This document shows, one piece after another, positions 1 to 13,053 of a stretch of DNA of 64,000 nucleotides; position 1 is the stretch's first letter, and each line of letters opens with the position of its first letter. The notes under the pieces were generated by a model. That model was not told where the DNA came from, did no database searches, and saw nothing but the letters and a program-made list of their open reading frames with translations. This stretch comes from Lepas anatifera. Taxonomy: Eukaryota > Arthropoda > Thecostraca > Lepadidae. The stretch covers positions 159,806 to 223,805 of the forward strand of contig JAOTON010000206.1 in assembly GCA_034440635.1 (NCBI GenBank). The letters are read 5' to 3'. The position numbers and the translations under genes are program-made.

Positions 1-83
1 CCGGAGGGTCGGTGTGACGGAAGCTGGCCATGCTGCCTCCGCAATCTTAGGTCCGGTAGAAGTACGGGTCCCCGCGTGTGGGC

Positions 84-119
84 GGTGCGAGAGAGAGAGA
101 GAGAGAGAGAGGAGAGGGG

Positions 120-155
<36 letters not shown>

Positions 156-211
156 GGAGAGGAGAGGAGAGAGAGAGAGAGGAGAGAGAGAGAGGAGAGA
201 GAGGGGAGAGA
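84..211 (+). repeat. (GA)n-rich microsatellite
   Basis: GA dinucleotides with GGA and GGGA interruptions. Open frames of Arg-Glu repeats on + and Ser-Leu on - are artefacts of it. Confidence 0.95.
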
Positions 212-756
212 CTCAAATAAGGTAATGTCAGTTTCCGTAAGCTGTCTCAAGAGAACGGGAATTACTTTAATGCTTATCACTTTGCCAAAGATGCCGCTGG
301 GCGGCATCTTTACTCTTCTACCAACGGCTCCAACGATGAAACATATAGTGCGATTCCGTCTCCCGCCGACCTTTCCACATCTCTTTCCACATCTGCACCT
401 TGTTATGCAGTTTCAGATCAATGGCGGCTCCCTGGGAAATGTTCTGTCAAGTTGGACCAAAATATATAGTGCACCTGCTCATTATTTGTCGCGACTGCCA
501 AACTCTCGGCTTGCAAATTGGATTTCTGGAGCGACGGACGCATAGCGGCGACCAGCTTTCCTGGAAGTCAGAGGAGTCGGAAGCCGAAACGTCTGAGTCT
601 CTGGGGAGCGGTGACTTGTTGCAGAGCAGAACAGGGCCACTGCATGCACTCAATGGACTTTCCCCATCCCCAAACGCGCTCAGCGCGCTGGTACACTTTA
701 AACAATGCTTTGATGAGAATTGCTTCTTCTGCGACGGAACATGCATACACTGGCCT
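212..756. other. No gene seen
   Basis: Overlapping open frames on both strands with no homology, splice or composition support. Confidence 0.45.
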
Positions 757-1897
757 TTAACCTTCGCCCGGGTGGGGGACTTTTTAAAACCCCCTCTGGT
801 TTTTCCAAAGTGACCGAAAAACAGCGGCGCGCAGCGCCGCCAAACTTAGTCTGGCTGTTCTTGCATCATTTTTACATCTTTCCTGAAAACTAGCTCGCGG
901 TCATATCAGGTCAGGTCAACAGGCAAGGTGAAGTGTAGTCAATCAAGTTGAAACTCATACCACATAGTGGGCCCACCAGGAGCTACAAGATGTGTTCCGG
1001 GATTTTCGATATTGGTGACCTAAGGTCATGTACATTCCCATTGCAAATGAATGGGGGAAATCACGAAATGAGTTTTTCTCAGTAAATATGGGTGGACTCA
1101 ACTTCAAATATCGGTTAGGAGTTTCTCTTAGCCCATTTCCGAAGTTGGTACCAAACATTTTGACCTGTGACCTTTGAAAGGTCACCTAAGGTTAAAGAAG
1201 CATTTTTCGGTTTTCTACTCAGTAAATTTTGAATTAACAAAGATAGAACTTTTATTTTGTCATCCAAGTGTTTGTATGGTCACTGCAAGTCAAATGATAT
1301 GCATCATGACTATACCAGGTCAAGTTGGGTCAAATTGTTTATTTAGGTTAGGTCAGATTTTGAATTTGACCTGGCATAACAATATCATATATCATTCGAT
1401 TTGTATTGACTAGAGAATTGCAACGGTGCATCAACTATGGTTGTATCTTGCTTGGTTTGGAAGTTATTAACGAAACAGGAAACGTCCTTATGGGTGGGCC
1501 GCTAGGGACGTTGCCAAGAACATTCCCAATGTTTAGTGACCTGCAGCTCCCAAGGCGTTGACCTAACCCGGAAATGAATCGCACTTTAATGAAAGAACGA
1601 TTCAAGAACTTTCGAATGGTGTTCGAAAAATGTTTCTGGCTATCTTATTTTCAGAGATAAATGAGGTTTCCTTAGTTCACCTCATATTATCAATTTTGAC
1701 CTATTTTGACCTCTGGTGACCTTGATATTGCCCTGATGAGGAAAATGACCTATGTATCTTCGATATAATTTTTAAAGAACTTTCGATTTTTGTTTTGTGC
1801 CTTTTTCTAGCTCACTTAGTTTTTGAGATAGTGGGGATCTTTTTTTACCCCCCATCAGGGTGAAGTTGGCTCGTACCTGCCACCGGGCCAAGGGTTA
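757..1897. mobile_element. TTAA-ended TGACCT-rich element, 1.14 kb
   Basis: Left end TTAACCTTCGCCCGGGTGG, right end CCACCGGGCCAAGGGTTAA (inverted). The inside is rich in GGTCA/TGACC half-sites (for example around 1150-1190, 1315-1375, 1695-1730). No coding capacity. It belongs with the elements at 13054, 16508, 18853, 43305 and 57501. Confidence 0.62.
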
Positions 1898-2164
1898 ATT
1901 CAAAAGTAGCCACAGCTTTATTTTCGTTCGGATGTTGGAGTTCCAGTCGATATTTGAGACAGCTTAACATTGTAAGTTAATATATCCTGATCATAAATTA
2001 CATGGGAATTGGGGGTCGTTGACCAGCCCGTCACAATTCTTTGCGAAAAATGTCAAAAAGAAAAAGTCTGAGAGGTCATATTTGTGAAAGCCTTCTGGAG
2101 CGAAGTACGCAGTCTTCCGCCAGCGAATCTGTGGGAATGGTTTTATGAATTCAAGTGTTGTGCC

Positions 2165-2410
2165 ATTGGAGGCTGGTAATGGGCAGATCGAGAGGGGAGG
2201 TGGGGACACTTGCCCCCCCATCCGTTCGACTCTCGGTGCGCAGTGACTCCTGAAAGGTAAGTTTTCCCCTGAAATGTCGCTTCCCACGTGCCGCCCATTA
2301 TGAGATTATCGAGGCCCCCGCGATAGGATATGACGTCCCCGCGGTCCGCATGGCGGCCCATTCCGGCCATTCCGCCCTCCCCCGTTTGAAAATCCTGGAT
2401 CCGTCTATGC
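2165..2410. mobile_element. GGCGGATCC-type miniature element
   Basis: Ends CCTGGATCCGTCTATGCG near 2410 and contains GACTCTCGGTGCGCAGTGACT and AAATGTCGCTTCCCAC, which recur in the copies at 5806-6620 and 13992. The left end is unclear. Confidence 0.5.
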
Positions 2411-3311
2411 GAACGTAAAGACAAGTATTTCAGTCCATAACCAGTTCGTAGATTCACGATTCCTCAGTTTGTTTTTACCCGAACTCTTCTGGACATGGAA
2501 TTTGCTCTTAATGTTGTTAAGAACGAAAGAAGATAAGCTCATCCTTTTCTCCAACACCAAGCCATGACGTCAATTGCATAGCTGTGACAAGATCCAATGA
2601 GCACTGTGAAATGTGCCGATGTAAAGAAATTGCAAAAACATTTGTTTCTGATTCTTTACGTGAAATCCGACCGTTTTACGGAATTAGTCATTCCATCTAA
2701 GTGACTTATTTTACCGTCCGGAACTAGATTTAAGGAGATTGAATGTGTTAGCTTCTGCATTATTATTTTGTGGGCCATTATTTTGCTTCTGTAAATTATT
2801 CCAATTATTTTGTGGACTTTTACGGATTTTACTGATCACACTGCGGCCTACTTGCCTTTGTGGAAGGGCAAGGCTGCAGTAAGTTGGGTTGCCTGCCAGT
2901 TTGCACCTGGCCTCATTACTTGTGCACACTGGAAGTTTGGCCGCGGCCGGGAGTTTGCGTTTCCTTCCAGGCAACTTTTTATTTACACTTCGCCGTTCTC
3001 TGAAAAGTTCGCACAGAATATGAGCCTGAGCCAAAGTGGCTCACTTCGGTAAACAGACTGACAATAGCACATTTGCCTCTAAAAGGGAACTGTTGTGCCA
3101 TCGTATACAGTGAATATCTAGCGTTAGAATGAGTATAGAAATATCAGCCTTCCACTGAACCCGGGGTGAGAAGCTGAACATCGCCTACGGCCACACCACC
3201 TACATTTGAGACTATAACAATTGGTTGAATGTGGCGAGCTAGTCACGTTCACCCTCCTCCCATCATTTTATCGCTGATATCTGTTCAGAAGGCTATATCT
3301 GACTCTTTTGT

Positions 3312-3473
3312 AGGGGCTGTCCATGGATGACGTAACCTAAGGCAAACAGGGGTTAAGGGAAGGGGTCAGTCACAACAATTTTACATGTTATACACCAGCG
3401 TCAGAAAGTTTTACACGGAGAAGGGTCAAACAAAAACATATTTTAAAAAATTGCAATTGATGGATGGCCCCTC
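3312..3473. mobile_element. Short MITE with GGGGCTGTCCATGGATGACGT ends (first 20 bases shown in evidence)
   Basis: The left end GGGGCTGTCCATGGATGACG is partly mirrored by the right end TTGATGGATGGCCCCTC. About 160 bp, no coding capacity. Such ends resemble the element at 52569. Confidence 0.5.
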
Positions 3474-4345
3474 ACTGGCATCTGTACGTCATATATATTA
3501 TACAGGCTTAGACATAATGCTATGCCGGGCTGACGGAAGTGAAGGTTGCCCCAGCTGTCCTGACCCGTGGGCTACCAGCTGCCTCAAAAACCGCGAAAGA
3601 TCTGCGGCTGATACGATGACTTGATGAGACTCGTTTTTTTACCATACAAAGATATTCTGCAGGAAGAGTACCGGCAGTTCGCTGCCAAGCAGGAGTAACA
3701 ATCCAAACCACATTTCTGGGGGGATTGTTTTGTGCTGTTCCTTTATGAACCTGAACTCAGCAACTTGACTGCCGTGTTCGTCATCTCCAGAACATAAATA
3801 ATGTATTTGGATGATGCAATCCACTTTTGGGTGTCACTCATCTACTGCAGAAGCCAAAAGGACCCCGGAGAGCCACTAACCCCGTCTAAGTCGCCGATGC
3901 CAGCGGCCTGTGGATGCCGGCACTGGCGCCTCAGCGGGTCACCGGCTTCGCAGGGACTAGCTGCTCTTAGCGGACTGAAGCGGAATTCTTCGGACAGTCA
4001 ATCGTCGTGAATTTGTGAACCTTCTGAGAATAACTTCAGAAACGTCAAGGGCTGTGATTAGCCTAAAATGATACGGTGATTTTTTGTTACAAATCACGCC
4101 TGTACTGTACTGACCCGTTTATGAAGTCGTCATTTCTGCTTCCAGTAAGTTGGAATTTTCTCTTGAAGGACTTGCATTGTTAACTAGACAGTTTAGCAGT
4201 CAAAATAACAATTCATGAAAAATATATGAAAAACTCGTTCATTGCGTCTATAAAATTGTTATGCCTCAAACCTGGGAACTGATGATGGTTTTTTAATCGA
4301 GACAGCTCCATAGTGAGGCTTACACAACTCTCGGATACTTTATAG

Positions 4346-4440
4346 CCCTTTGAGGGGGATTCGCAGGTCAGTGGTAGGGCACGCCCCTTCTGAGCCACAC
4401 GTCCCGGGTTCAGGGCCCGGCGGGTTCTCTGATTAAGTGC
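4346..4440 (+). mobile_element. tRNA-like fragment
   Basis: Contains GGTCAGTGGTAGGGC (A-box-like) and CCCGGGTTCAGGGCC (B-box-like) about 40 bp apart, as in a tRNA-derived SINE head. It does not fold as a proper tRNA by eye. Confidence 0.35.
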
Positions 4441-4645
4441 AGTCCGATCCTCAGAAATTTCTCCGAACAGGATGGGTCGAATTGGGCAGAAATCGGGAAA
4501 TGTTGCCACCAGGCAGTGTAGAAGGCAGCAATGAGGCCGAATCCGGTGCCTTTGTTTTTGCTTTTTGTTTCGTGGGGAGCATTTTCCCTCAGAAGCAGGC
4601 TGAAGATTGGTTGACCCCCTCACTGTTCTCGAAAGGCGCGCTTAT

Positions 4646-5262
4646 GGCATCGTACACCAGAAACACCGGCGAGCAGTGCTCTGTGACACCGATAATGAGT
4701 GATGGCACCTTACACCGGAAACACCGGCGAGCAGTGCTCTGTGACACCGATAATGAGTGATGGCACCTTACACCGGAAACACCGGCGAGCAGTGCTCTGT
4801 GACACCGATAATGAGTGATGGCACCTTACACCGGAAACACCGGCGAGCAGTGCTCTGTGACACCGATAATGAGTGATGGCACCTTACACCTGAAGCACCG
4901 GCGAGCAGTGCTCTGTGACACCGATAATGAGTGATGGCACCTTACACCGGAAACACCGGCGAGCAGTGCTCTGTGACACCGATAATGAGTGATGGCACCT
5001 TACACCGGAAACACCGGCGAGCAGTGCTCTGTGACACCGATAATGAGTGATGGCACCTTACACCGGAAACACCGGCGAGCAGTGCTCTGTGACACCGATA
5101 ATGAGTGATGGCACCTTACACCGGAAACACCGGCGAGCAGTGCTCTGTGACACCGATAATGAGTGATGGCACCTTACACCGGAAACACCGGCGAGCAGTG
5201 CTCTGTGACACCGATAATGAGTGATGGCACCTTACACCAGAAACACCGGCGAGTAATGCTCT
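4646..5262 (+). repeat. 58-bp minisatellite, about 10.6 copies
   Basis: The unit starts GGCACCTTACACCGGAAACA and ends CCGATAATGAGTGAT. GGCACC recurs exactly every 58 bp from 4704 to 5226. Copies are nearly identical, so the expansion is recent. No role is evident. Confidence 0.95.
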
Positions 5263-5582
5263 GCAGGGGTCTAAAAACTTACCATTTTGGCATTCTAAAT
5301 GGTGACAACCCAAGGTGGGCAAGGTGACAAAATTAGCCGACATGTTTCCTCCAGACCAATAACGGAACAAATTGCCGAAATTGGCGGCTGTAATTTGAAC
5401 TCGCAGTGTTTTTCAACAACTAGAATGGCCCAGGAGTATCCATTGGTATCCAACTAACGCAAAACGTGCCACCTTTTGGACCCTGGGCTGATGACACATT
5501 TATGGTTTGACGTTTTCAATGGTGACACACTGAACACTTTTTTGGCCCCTGGTGCTCTGTGACACCAACAAGGAGTGGTCCT

Positions 5583-7405
5583 CATATCCCTCCATAACTG
5601 TCGGGCACGTATCAGTGGGGGAAACTGTGGTCAGCGTTCCCAAGAATGGCTACGTTCCCAACAATGGGAACAATGACCCATATTTGGACGCGCATTTTCC
5701 ATCGTAGATTCAAACTGGAATTTCAGACAGCTTGAAACGAATAAAGGCGTATATCTACCGAATTATTTCAATACGTCAGTTTCCCGGACTAAACATGAAT
5801 GGCGGCCATAGGCGAATCCAGGGGGAAAAGTGGGCACGTGCCCCATAGGCGGATCCAGGGGGCAAAGCGAGTACTGCCCCCCCCCGATCGACCCTCGGCG
5901 CCCCTTGAAATGGTCACGGCGCCCCCTGAAATGTTGCTTCCCACCCACCCCCTCCCCCCAGGATGCGAAAATCGGCTCCAACCGATAGGATTTTGCGCCC
6001 ATCCGATAGGGTTTTCCGGTCAAGAATGGCGCCCCCCGAGAAGGTATCCCCCGATCGGCAATCCTGGATCCGCCTATGATAGCGGCCCAAGGATAAAGGC
6101 CTACCCCTGCAAGAAGCAGGCTTAAAGGAGTAGAAGGAGGCATAGGAGGATCCAAGTTTTTTTTCGAAAGGGGGGCGTCATCTGAGCAGGGGGTGCCAAA
6201 TTCTATCACAGAGTGGCCAATTCTTTTACTTTTCCAGGACTTCTTTGGGGGGCAAGGGGCTCAAGCATCTCCCTCCATTGCCTTCGATCAGTCTCCACGT
6301 ATGTTTTTACTACATGCACTTTGATATCTTGAGGGGGAGCTTGAGACTCTAGGCAACACCTATTAGGTGGGCGCGAAATCCTATCGGATTTTAGCATCGG
6401 GGGGGCGGTGGGAAGCGACATATCAGGGGGCACCATTGACCTTTCAGGGGGTGCCGTGACCATTTCAAGGGGCGCCATGGGTCAATGGGGGGTTGCGCCA
6501 AGGGTCGATGAGGGGGTCACCGAGGGTCGAAGGGGGGCGCCGAGGGTCGATGGGGGGCGCCGAGGGTCGATCGGGGGGAACGTGCCCCTCTTTCCCCACC
6601 TGGATCTGCCTATGAATGAAGGATCCCAGTAGAAAATATCGAGTTGATGCATTGGCACACCATAATTCATCAAAACACTACGGAATAATTCAAACAATCT
6701 TGGGGACAAAAACTACAGGATCTAGAAACTTTCTGATACAAATCAATATAAAACAGCTTAGGAAATGCGAAAATACCACTTTTAAGCTCTACTTACCTCC
6801 TAAACAGACGAAAGGCACGGTTTTCCTCTATTTCCTCATTCGTCAGCACATGGTGGGCAGCAAACTGTGTGACGTCAAGAAAAATATTTTTGCAGTCTAC
6901 AAATTTGGAGTTTTATTTTTATTCTACTATTTTTTATTGACTTTCCCCGAAAATTATCTAAGAAAATAATACGTGCCTTGCTGCACAGTTTCAGAGCAAT
7001 CTTTTCATCGTTCTTTACCGTTGGGGCTGGATCGCGCAGTTTAGACGAATATTTGATGGAGCGTTCAAAGACAGATTTTCTAATTCAAAGTAGAACTCCT
7101 CCACAAATTTTAAGAAGAGTTAAAATTGACCAGGTAGAAAGATTCCCCTTATCTCTTCTAAGCTCCTGTTGTGTTTTCTGAAATCATCGTTCCGGGCGTT
7201 CCCATCCTTGGGAACGTGCGTTTCCATTTTGGAATTGGGGTTTCTGGAACAAGCGTTCCCAAATATGGGTCATTGTTCCCATTATTGGGAACGTAGCTAT
7301 TCTTGCGAACGCCGACCACAGTTTCCCCACTGATATGGCCTCTGCAGCTGCAGTGCCATAAAGCCCCAGTTATCATCATCATCCTCCATAACTGTGGCTC
7401 CGTCA
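5583..7405. repeat. Inverted repeat pair flanking 1.5 kb
   Basis: Left arm about 5583-5697 (CTCCATAACTG, CAGTGGGGGAAACTGTGGTC, TGGGAACAATGACCCATATT) and right arm about 7247-7405 contain the same sequence inverted. They could be the TIRs of one element or two independent insertions. GGCGGATCC-type units lie between them. Confidence 0.5.
5806..6620. mobile_element. Cluster of GGCGGATCC-type miniature elements
   Basis: Units bounded by ATAGGCGGATCCAGG and CCTGGATCCGCCTATG (5848-6080 is one clean unit, nested in or beside another from 5806). A second, partly tandem copy runs 6140-6620 with repeated GCCGAGGGTCGATGGGGGGC. The inside is G- or C-rich with GTCGATCGGGGG and CCTTTCAGGGGG blocks. No gene. 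Confidence 0.65.
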
Positions 7406-8326
7406 TTCAGATGAATTGAAGTGGAAGAAAACAAGAAAAGGAAGAAAGAAAGTAGAACATCAGCGGTCCAACCGTGATGTCAACTTCACATGTCTTTCTG
7501 AAGGCATTTACATTGTTCCGTTGCCAGTTCGATGTCCGTTGGCAGTTGTCCAGGTACCAGTACAGTCGACAGAGCTCTGCTCCTGGCTCAGCACTATCGC
7601 AGTGACATGGCACGTTCGTCTGTCATTTTTTAATTTCCTCAATCCTAATAAAGACCGCAGTCCTTCGTTAAGAATTTGTGGATTTTAGGACACCGAGGGG
7701 AAGTTGGAAAGGAAAGCTGGTGATATCTCTCTCCCAAGCTTCTTCGAGAAGGGAAAGAAGATGCCTTTTTAGATACGTTCACAGTTGTTATCTTCCTGAC
7801 AGTTTTCATATATTTAATTTGGACCCATGCATTGCTGAAATCGTACACAAGTTGACATGTCATAAGTGAAAGGTATGCATTTTATTGGATGGAGGGCTCG
7901 CTTGATTTGAAATCGATCCTCTGCTTTCCATCACAGATTGCGTAAAACAGCAAGTAATATAAAATCTAACTGATTTCATCTCGGGTCTGTAATGAGCAAT
8001 GATTCAGCCTGGTACTAATTTTGAAGCTCTCCCACTCGGGGCAATCAATTAAAAGAAGGAGGATCTCGTTTCCCCTCTGAAATTAAAACCAGCTCACTTA
8101 ATTTTACTATCCTCACAAGCGGGTGGGAGAGACACCTCTGAATAATTTACGGACATCGTTTAACAGCATCTATCGATCGCAAATGCACTGTTGGGTGCGG
8201 CAAATTGATTGACGGCCAATCTGGCGCACGTTAAACCGACACTGTAGCGGTAAGGCGCTAGTACAGTCTCATCAAACCCGCCCATAAACTGGTGCGTCAC
8301 TGCACGTGGCCGCGAGCATATCACGT
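6625..8326. other. No gene seen
   Basis: Apart from the inverted arm at 7247-7405 this stretch shows only short, compositionally random open frames. No splice-bounded coding segment, RNA gene or clear repeat was found. Confidence 0.5.
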
Positions 8327-8337
8327 CGATGCGGCAC

Positions 8338-10980
8338 ATATCGGGGACGCACTGAAGGACGGGGACACATGCAGACGAGGAACATAACCTGAGGACGGGG
8401 ACACCTGCAGACAAAAAACGCACCTGGGGACGGGGACACCTGCAGACGAGGAACGCAATTGAGGACGGGAACACCTGCAGACGAGGAACATACCTGAGGA
8501 CGGGGACACCTGCAGACGAGGAACATACCTGAGGACGGGGACACCTGCAGACGAGGAACATACCTGAGGACGGGGACACCTGCAGACGAGGAACGCACTT
8601 GATGGCGGGAACACCTGCAGACGAGGAACATACCTCAGGACGGGGACACCTGCAGACGAGGAACATACCTGAGGACGGGGACACCTGCAGACGAGGAACA
8701 TACCTGAGGACGGGGACACCTGCAGACAAGGAACATACCTGAGGACGGGGACACCTGCAGACGAGGAACGCACTTGAGGACGGGAACACATGCAGACGAG
8801 GAACGCAATTGAGGATTGGGGACACCTGCAGACGAGGAACGCACCTGAGGACGGAGGACACCTGCAGATGAGGGACGCACTTGAGGAGGGGGACACTCCT
8901 GAGGACAAGGAACGCACTTGAGGACGGGGACACCTGCAGACGAGGAACGCACTTGAGGACGGGGGACACATCTGAGGACGAGGAACGCACTTGAGGAGGG
9001 GGACACACCTGAGGACGAGGAACGCACTTGAGGACGGGGACACCTGCAGACGAGGAATGCACTTGAGGACGAGGAACGCACTTGAGGAGGGGGACACACC
9101 TGAGGACGAGGAACGCACTTGAGGACGGGGACACATGCCGACGAGGAATGCACTTGAGGACGGGGACACCTGCAGACGAGGAACGCACTTGAGGACGGGG
9201 GACACATGTGAGGACGAGGAACGTACTTGAGGAGGGGGACACACCTGAGGACGAGGAACGCACTTGAGGAAGGGGACACCTGCAGACGAGGGACGCACTT
9301 GAGGGCGGGAAACACCTGCAGACGAGGAACGCACTTGAGGACGGGGACACCTGCAGACGAGGAACGCACTTGAGGACGGGGACACCTGCAGACGAGGAAC
9401 GCACTTGAGGATGTGGGACACATCTGAGGACAAAGAACGCACTTGAGGAGGGGGACACACCTGAGGACGAGGAACGCACTTGAGAACGGGGACACCTGCA
9501 TACGAGGAATGCACTTGAGGACGAGGAACGCACTTGAGGAGGGGGACACACCTGAGGACGAGGAACGCACTTGAGGACGGGGACACCTGCAGACGAGGGA
9601 CGCACTTGAGGGCGGGAAACACCTGCAGACGAGGAACGCACTTGAGGACGGGGACACCTGCAGACGAGGAACGCACTTGAGGATGGGGGACACATCTGAG
9701 GACGAAGAACGCACTTGAGGAGGGGGACACACCTGAGGACGAGGAACGCACTTGAGAACGGGGACACCTGCATACGAGGAATGCACTTGAGAACGAGGAA
9801 CGCACTTGAGGAGGGGGACACACCTGAGGACGAGGAACGCACTTGAGGACGGGGACACCTGCAGATGAGGAACGCATTTGAGGACGGGGGACACATCTGA
9901 GGACGAGGAACGCACTTGATGGGGGGACACACCTGAGGACGAAGAACGCACTTGAGGACGGGGACACCTACAGACGAGGAACGCACTTGAGGCCGGGGAC
10001 ACCTGCAGACGAGGGACGCACTTGAGGACGGGGGACACCTGCAGACGAGGAACGCACTTGAGGACAGGGACACCTGCAGACGAGGGACGCACTTGAGGAC
10101 GGGGACACCTGCAGACGAGGAACGCGCTTGAGGACGGGGACACCTGCAGACGAGGAACGCACTTGAGGAAGGGGACACCTGCAGACGAGGAACGCACTTG
10201 AGGACGGGGCTCACCTGAGGACGAGGAACGCACTTGCGGACAGGGGACGCCTGCAGACGAGGAACGCACTTGGGGACGGGGACACCTGCAGACGAGGAAC
10301 GCACTTGAGGACGGGGGACACATGCAGACGAGGGACGCACTTGAGGACGGGGACACCTGCAGACGAGGGACGCACTTGAGGACGGGGGACACATGCAGAC
10401 GAGGGACGCACTTGAGGACGGGGACACCTGCAGACGAGGGACGCACTTGAGGACGGTGGACACCTGCAGATGAGGAAGGCACCTGAGGACGAGGGCTACA
10501 CCTGAGGACGGGGGGCTACACCTGAGGACGAGGAACGCACTTGAGGACGGGGACACCTGCAGACGAGGAACGCACTTGGGGACGGGAACACCTGCAGACG
10601 AGGGACGCACTTGAGGACGGTGGACACTTGCAGATGAGGAAGGCACCTGAGGACGGGGGCTACACCTGAGGACGAGGAACACACTTGAGGACGGGGGACA
10701 CCTGCAGACGAGGAACGCACTTGAAGACGGGGGACTCATCTGAGGACGAGAAACGCACTTGAGGACAGGGGACGCCTGCAGACGATGGATGCATCTGACG
10801 GTTAGGGACGCACCTGAGGACTAGGGATGTACCTGAGGACTAGGAACGCACCCGGGGACGAGGGATGCACCTGAAGACCAGGGACGCAGCAGATGATCAT
10901 AGACGCACCTCAAGACGGGGAACACCTGCAGACGAGGGACGCACCTGAACGACGAGGAACGCACCTGGATACGAGGAATG
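8338..10980 (+). repeat. 35-bp minisatellite, about 2.6 kb
   Basis: Built from a 35-bp unit (GAGGACGGGGACACCTGCAG + ACGAGGAACGCACTT) that is itself two diverged halves of 17-18 bp, as shown by hybrid copies GAGGACGAGGAACGCACTT and GAGGAGGGGGACACACCT. Higher-order blocks recur (for example 9380-9560 and 9610-9790). The last 250 bp are degenerate. The unit has no stop in any minus-strand frame and 35 is not a multiple of 3, so long minus-strand open frames appear; they are not genes. Confidence 0.95.
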
Positions 10981-12585
10981 ACCCCAAGGAACAGGGGCGC
11001 ATATTTTTGAATATTTTTCTAACTAAATGATAATATAATCACTTTTCACATACCATGACTGTGAAGATTCCAGCTTCCCAGGAAAAAGTACATACATGCG
11101 GCATTATTTATTTCCTGTCTGAGCCGTCCAAACTGATAAACATGTTAATTTCGTATTAACTATGCCGGAGAATCAAGCTCCCAGTCATAACACGGGATCC
11201 ATATATTATGTGAACACACTGAACTTATTTCCGTCTGTCAGGGCGTGCCTACAGCGTCGCCGCGACATTTCCCGCATAGCTGGTAACAACTGGCGCGTTT
11301 GTCTATTTTGGCGGGAGGTGTCGCTACCAGCTGGGCGCATTGACGTTAATATGGAGCAGTGAGTTGGCTGAGACAGTGCATCACATTTCAGGCCGGAGAT
11401 CCGGTGACGCCAGCCCGCGCCCGCCTGGCAACACGGTCCACAGGGTGCTGAAGACAACACGGAGTGGTCCGCCGGGTATAAAATAATGAATGGAGCTTCT
11501 GCATGATGTTGATTTTAATCCAGTTGTTTGCATTCAGTTTATAAATTCAGCCTATCCAGAATCTAAAGAAACAATACGTCGAAAAAAGGTAGCACAGATT
11601 TAACGCAGTTTGTCTTTAAAGTTGAAGGGCCAAATTGTGCATCACTTAATCATTTTTGTTATATTTCCTTTGTCGTCCCATTCGTAACATATATAACACT
11701 TGTCAGCCATCAAGTGAAAAGTAGGATGTTGATGCTGCGTGCAGTTTCTGTTTCTGAGCCACACTGTTCGAATTCGAATCCCGCGGGGTCCTTTGAACAA
11801 ATGTAAGGTGATTTATCATATCCCTTCCAACAGGGTGAGAGTTGGTGACGCCGCGTGGCTTTCATTATTGATACGTTGTTAAATTGAAGAAAACACTACA
11901 AACCAAAGGAAGTTTTATTGGGCATGAATAGTTTGATGAGTGCTGTGTTTGATGAGTGCTGCTGTTTCTCTCAACAAACCCATGTGCCAGGCATATCTGG
12001 GAGTGGGAGCCCTAAAACTCAAACAGCGGGAACTTCATCTCGATGCTTCCCCATCAGACTGTGTTCCTGTTTTGAGATGAAAACAAGCTCACGACGTCCA
12101 AACGTTCTCCTGACTGCTTTGTTGCCGGGTATTGATCGGACTTGTTCCATTGTTATTATTGTTTTTACGTCCGAAGGTATTTTTGATGTTCACTTTTCGC
12201 CTTCGTCGATCTGATGGCCTTAGCCGTATTCTCCTTATTTTTCCTTGCCAGAATATGTAGGCTTTCTCTTCCCCTGCCCTTTCATGTGTGTCAAATTTTC
12301 TTGTCCAGCATAATAATCTGGTAATGATAACGCCAGATATCCAAAATGTCTGCACCACACCACTCCCCACCCTTGTTTTTATTTTTAGACGTTTCATGCT
12401 CATAATAAGGGCGCATTAATTGAAAGTAGCTAAAAGCCTTGAACAACAAGCAGAACCAGAAGCGAGCTCTTTACGCCTGCTTATTGGCCAAGCGCAGTCA
12501 GGATCAGGCATCATGGGGTAATTTTCTCCACTGGAACTATATTACTAGGGAAATAAGACAAACACAAACAAAGGCATGCAACTAG

Positions 12586-12629
<44 letters not shown>

Positions 12630-13053
12630 TTCTATCAACCTTTCTAAGACTTGGCTGTCGTAACAACGGTGTCCCGCTTGCAAGATTCGATTCTTTACTC
12701 CCGGATACAATTTTTAAAACGGTTAACGCCTTCTAAGAACACCCAGACATTGCGTGATGGGACACGCCTCGTAAAGCCCAAAAGGCAGTGCCGCCCTTCT
12801 AGAATTCGTAGTTCCCTGCTGTGATAAAATCCTGTCACCGGACTAGGCCAGCAGCTGAAAGCCGGCATGCACTGTCATCACGCTGCTTTGTCGACCATTC
12901 TACTGAACGTCGTTGAAACTCATTCAAGCATCTCATTTTCCACGGTCTTTTTAGAAAGGCAATCATAAAAAGTGAAATAGTCTACCGTTTGTCCTTTTTT
13001 ATACGACGCTCTGCCCAAAACAAACCTTTAAATATAAAGGTATCTTCCTTCCC
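10981..13053. other. No gene seen; one (CT)n run
   Basis: Contains a CT dinucleotide run at 12592-12626 and a tRNA-B-box-like string at 11770-11790 (GTTCGAATTCGAATCCCGC). Otherwise unrecognised non-coding sequence. Confidence 0.5.

Noticed and set aside
8160..10739. Very long minus-strand open frames (about 860, 615 and 548 codons)
   Set aside because: They are produced by the stop-free 35-bp tandem repeat, occur in all three frames, and encode only period-35 peptide repeats.
8338..10980. CRISPR array
   Set aside because: Head-to-tail minisatellite with no unique spacers, in an intron-containing animal genome.
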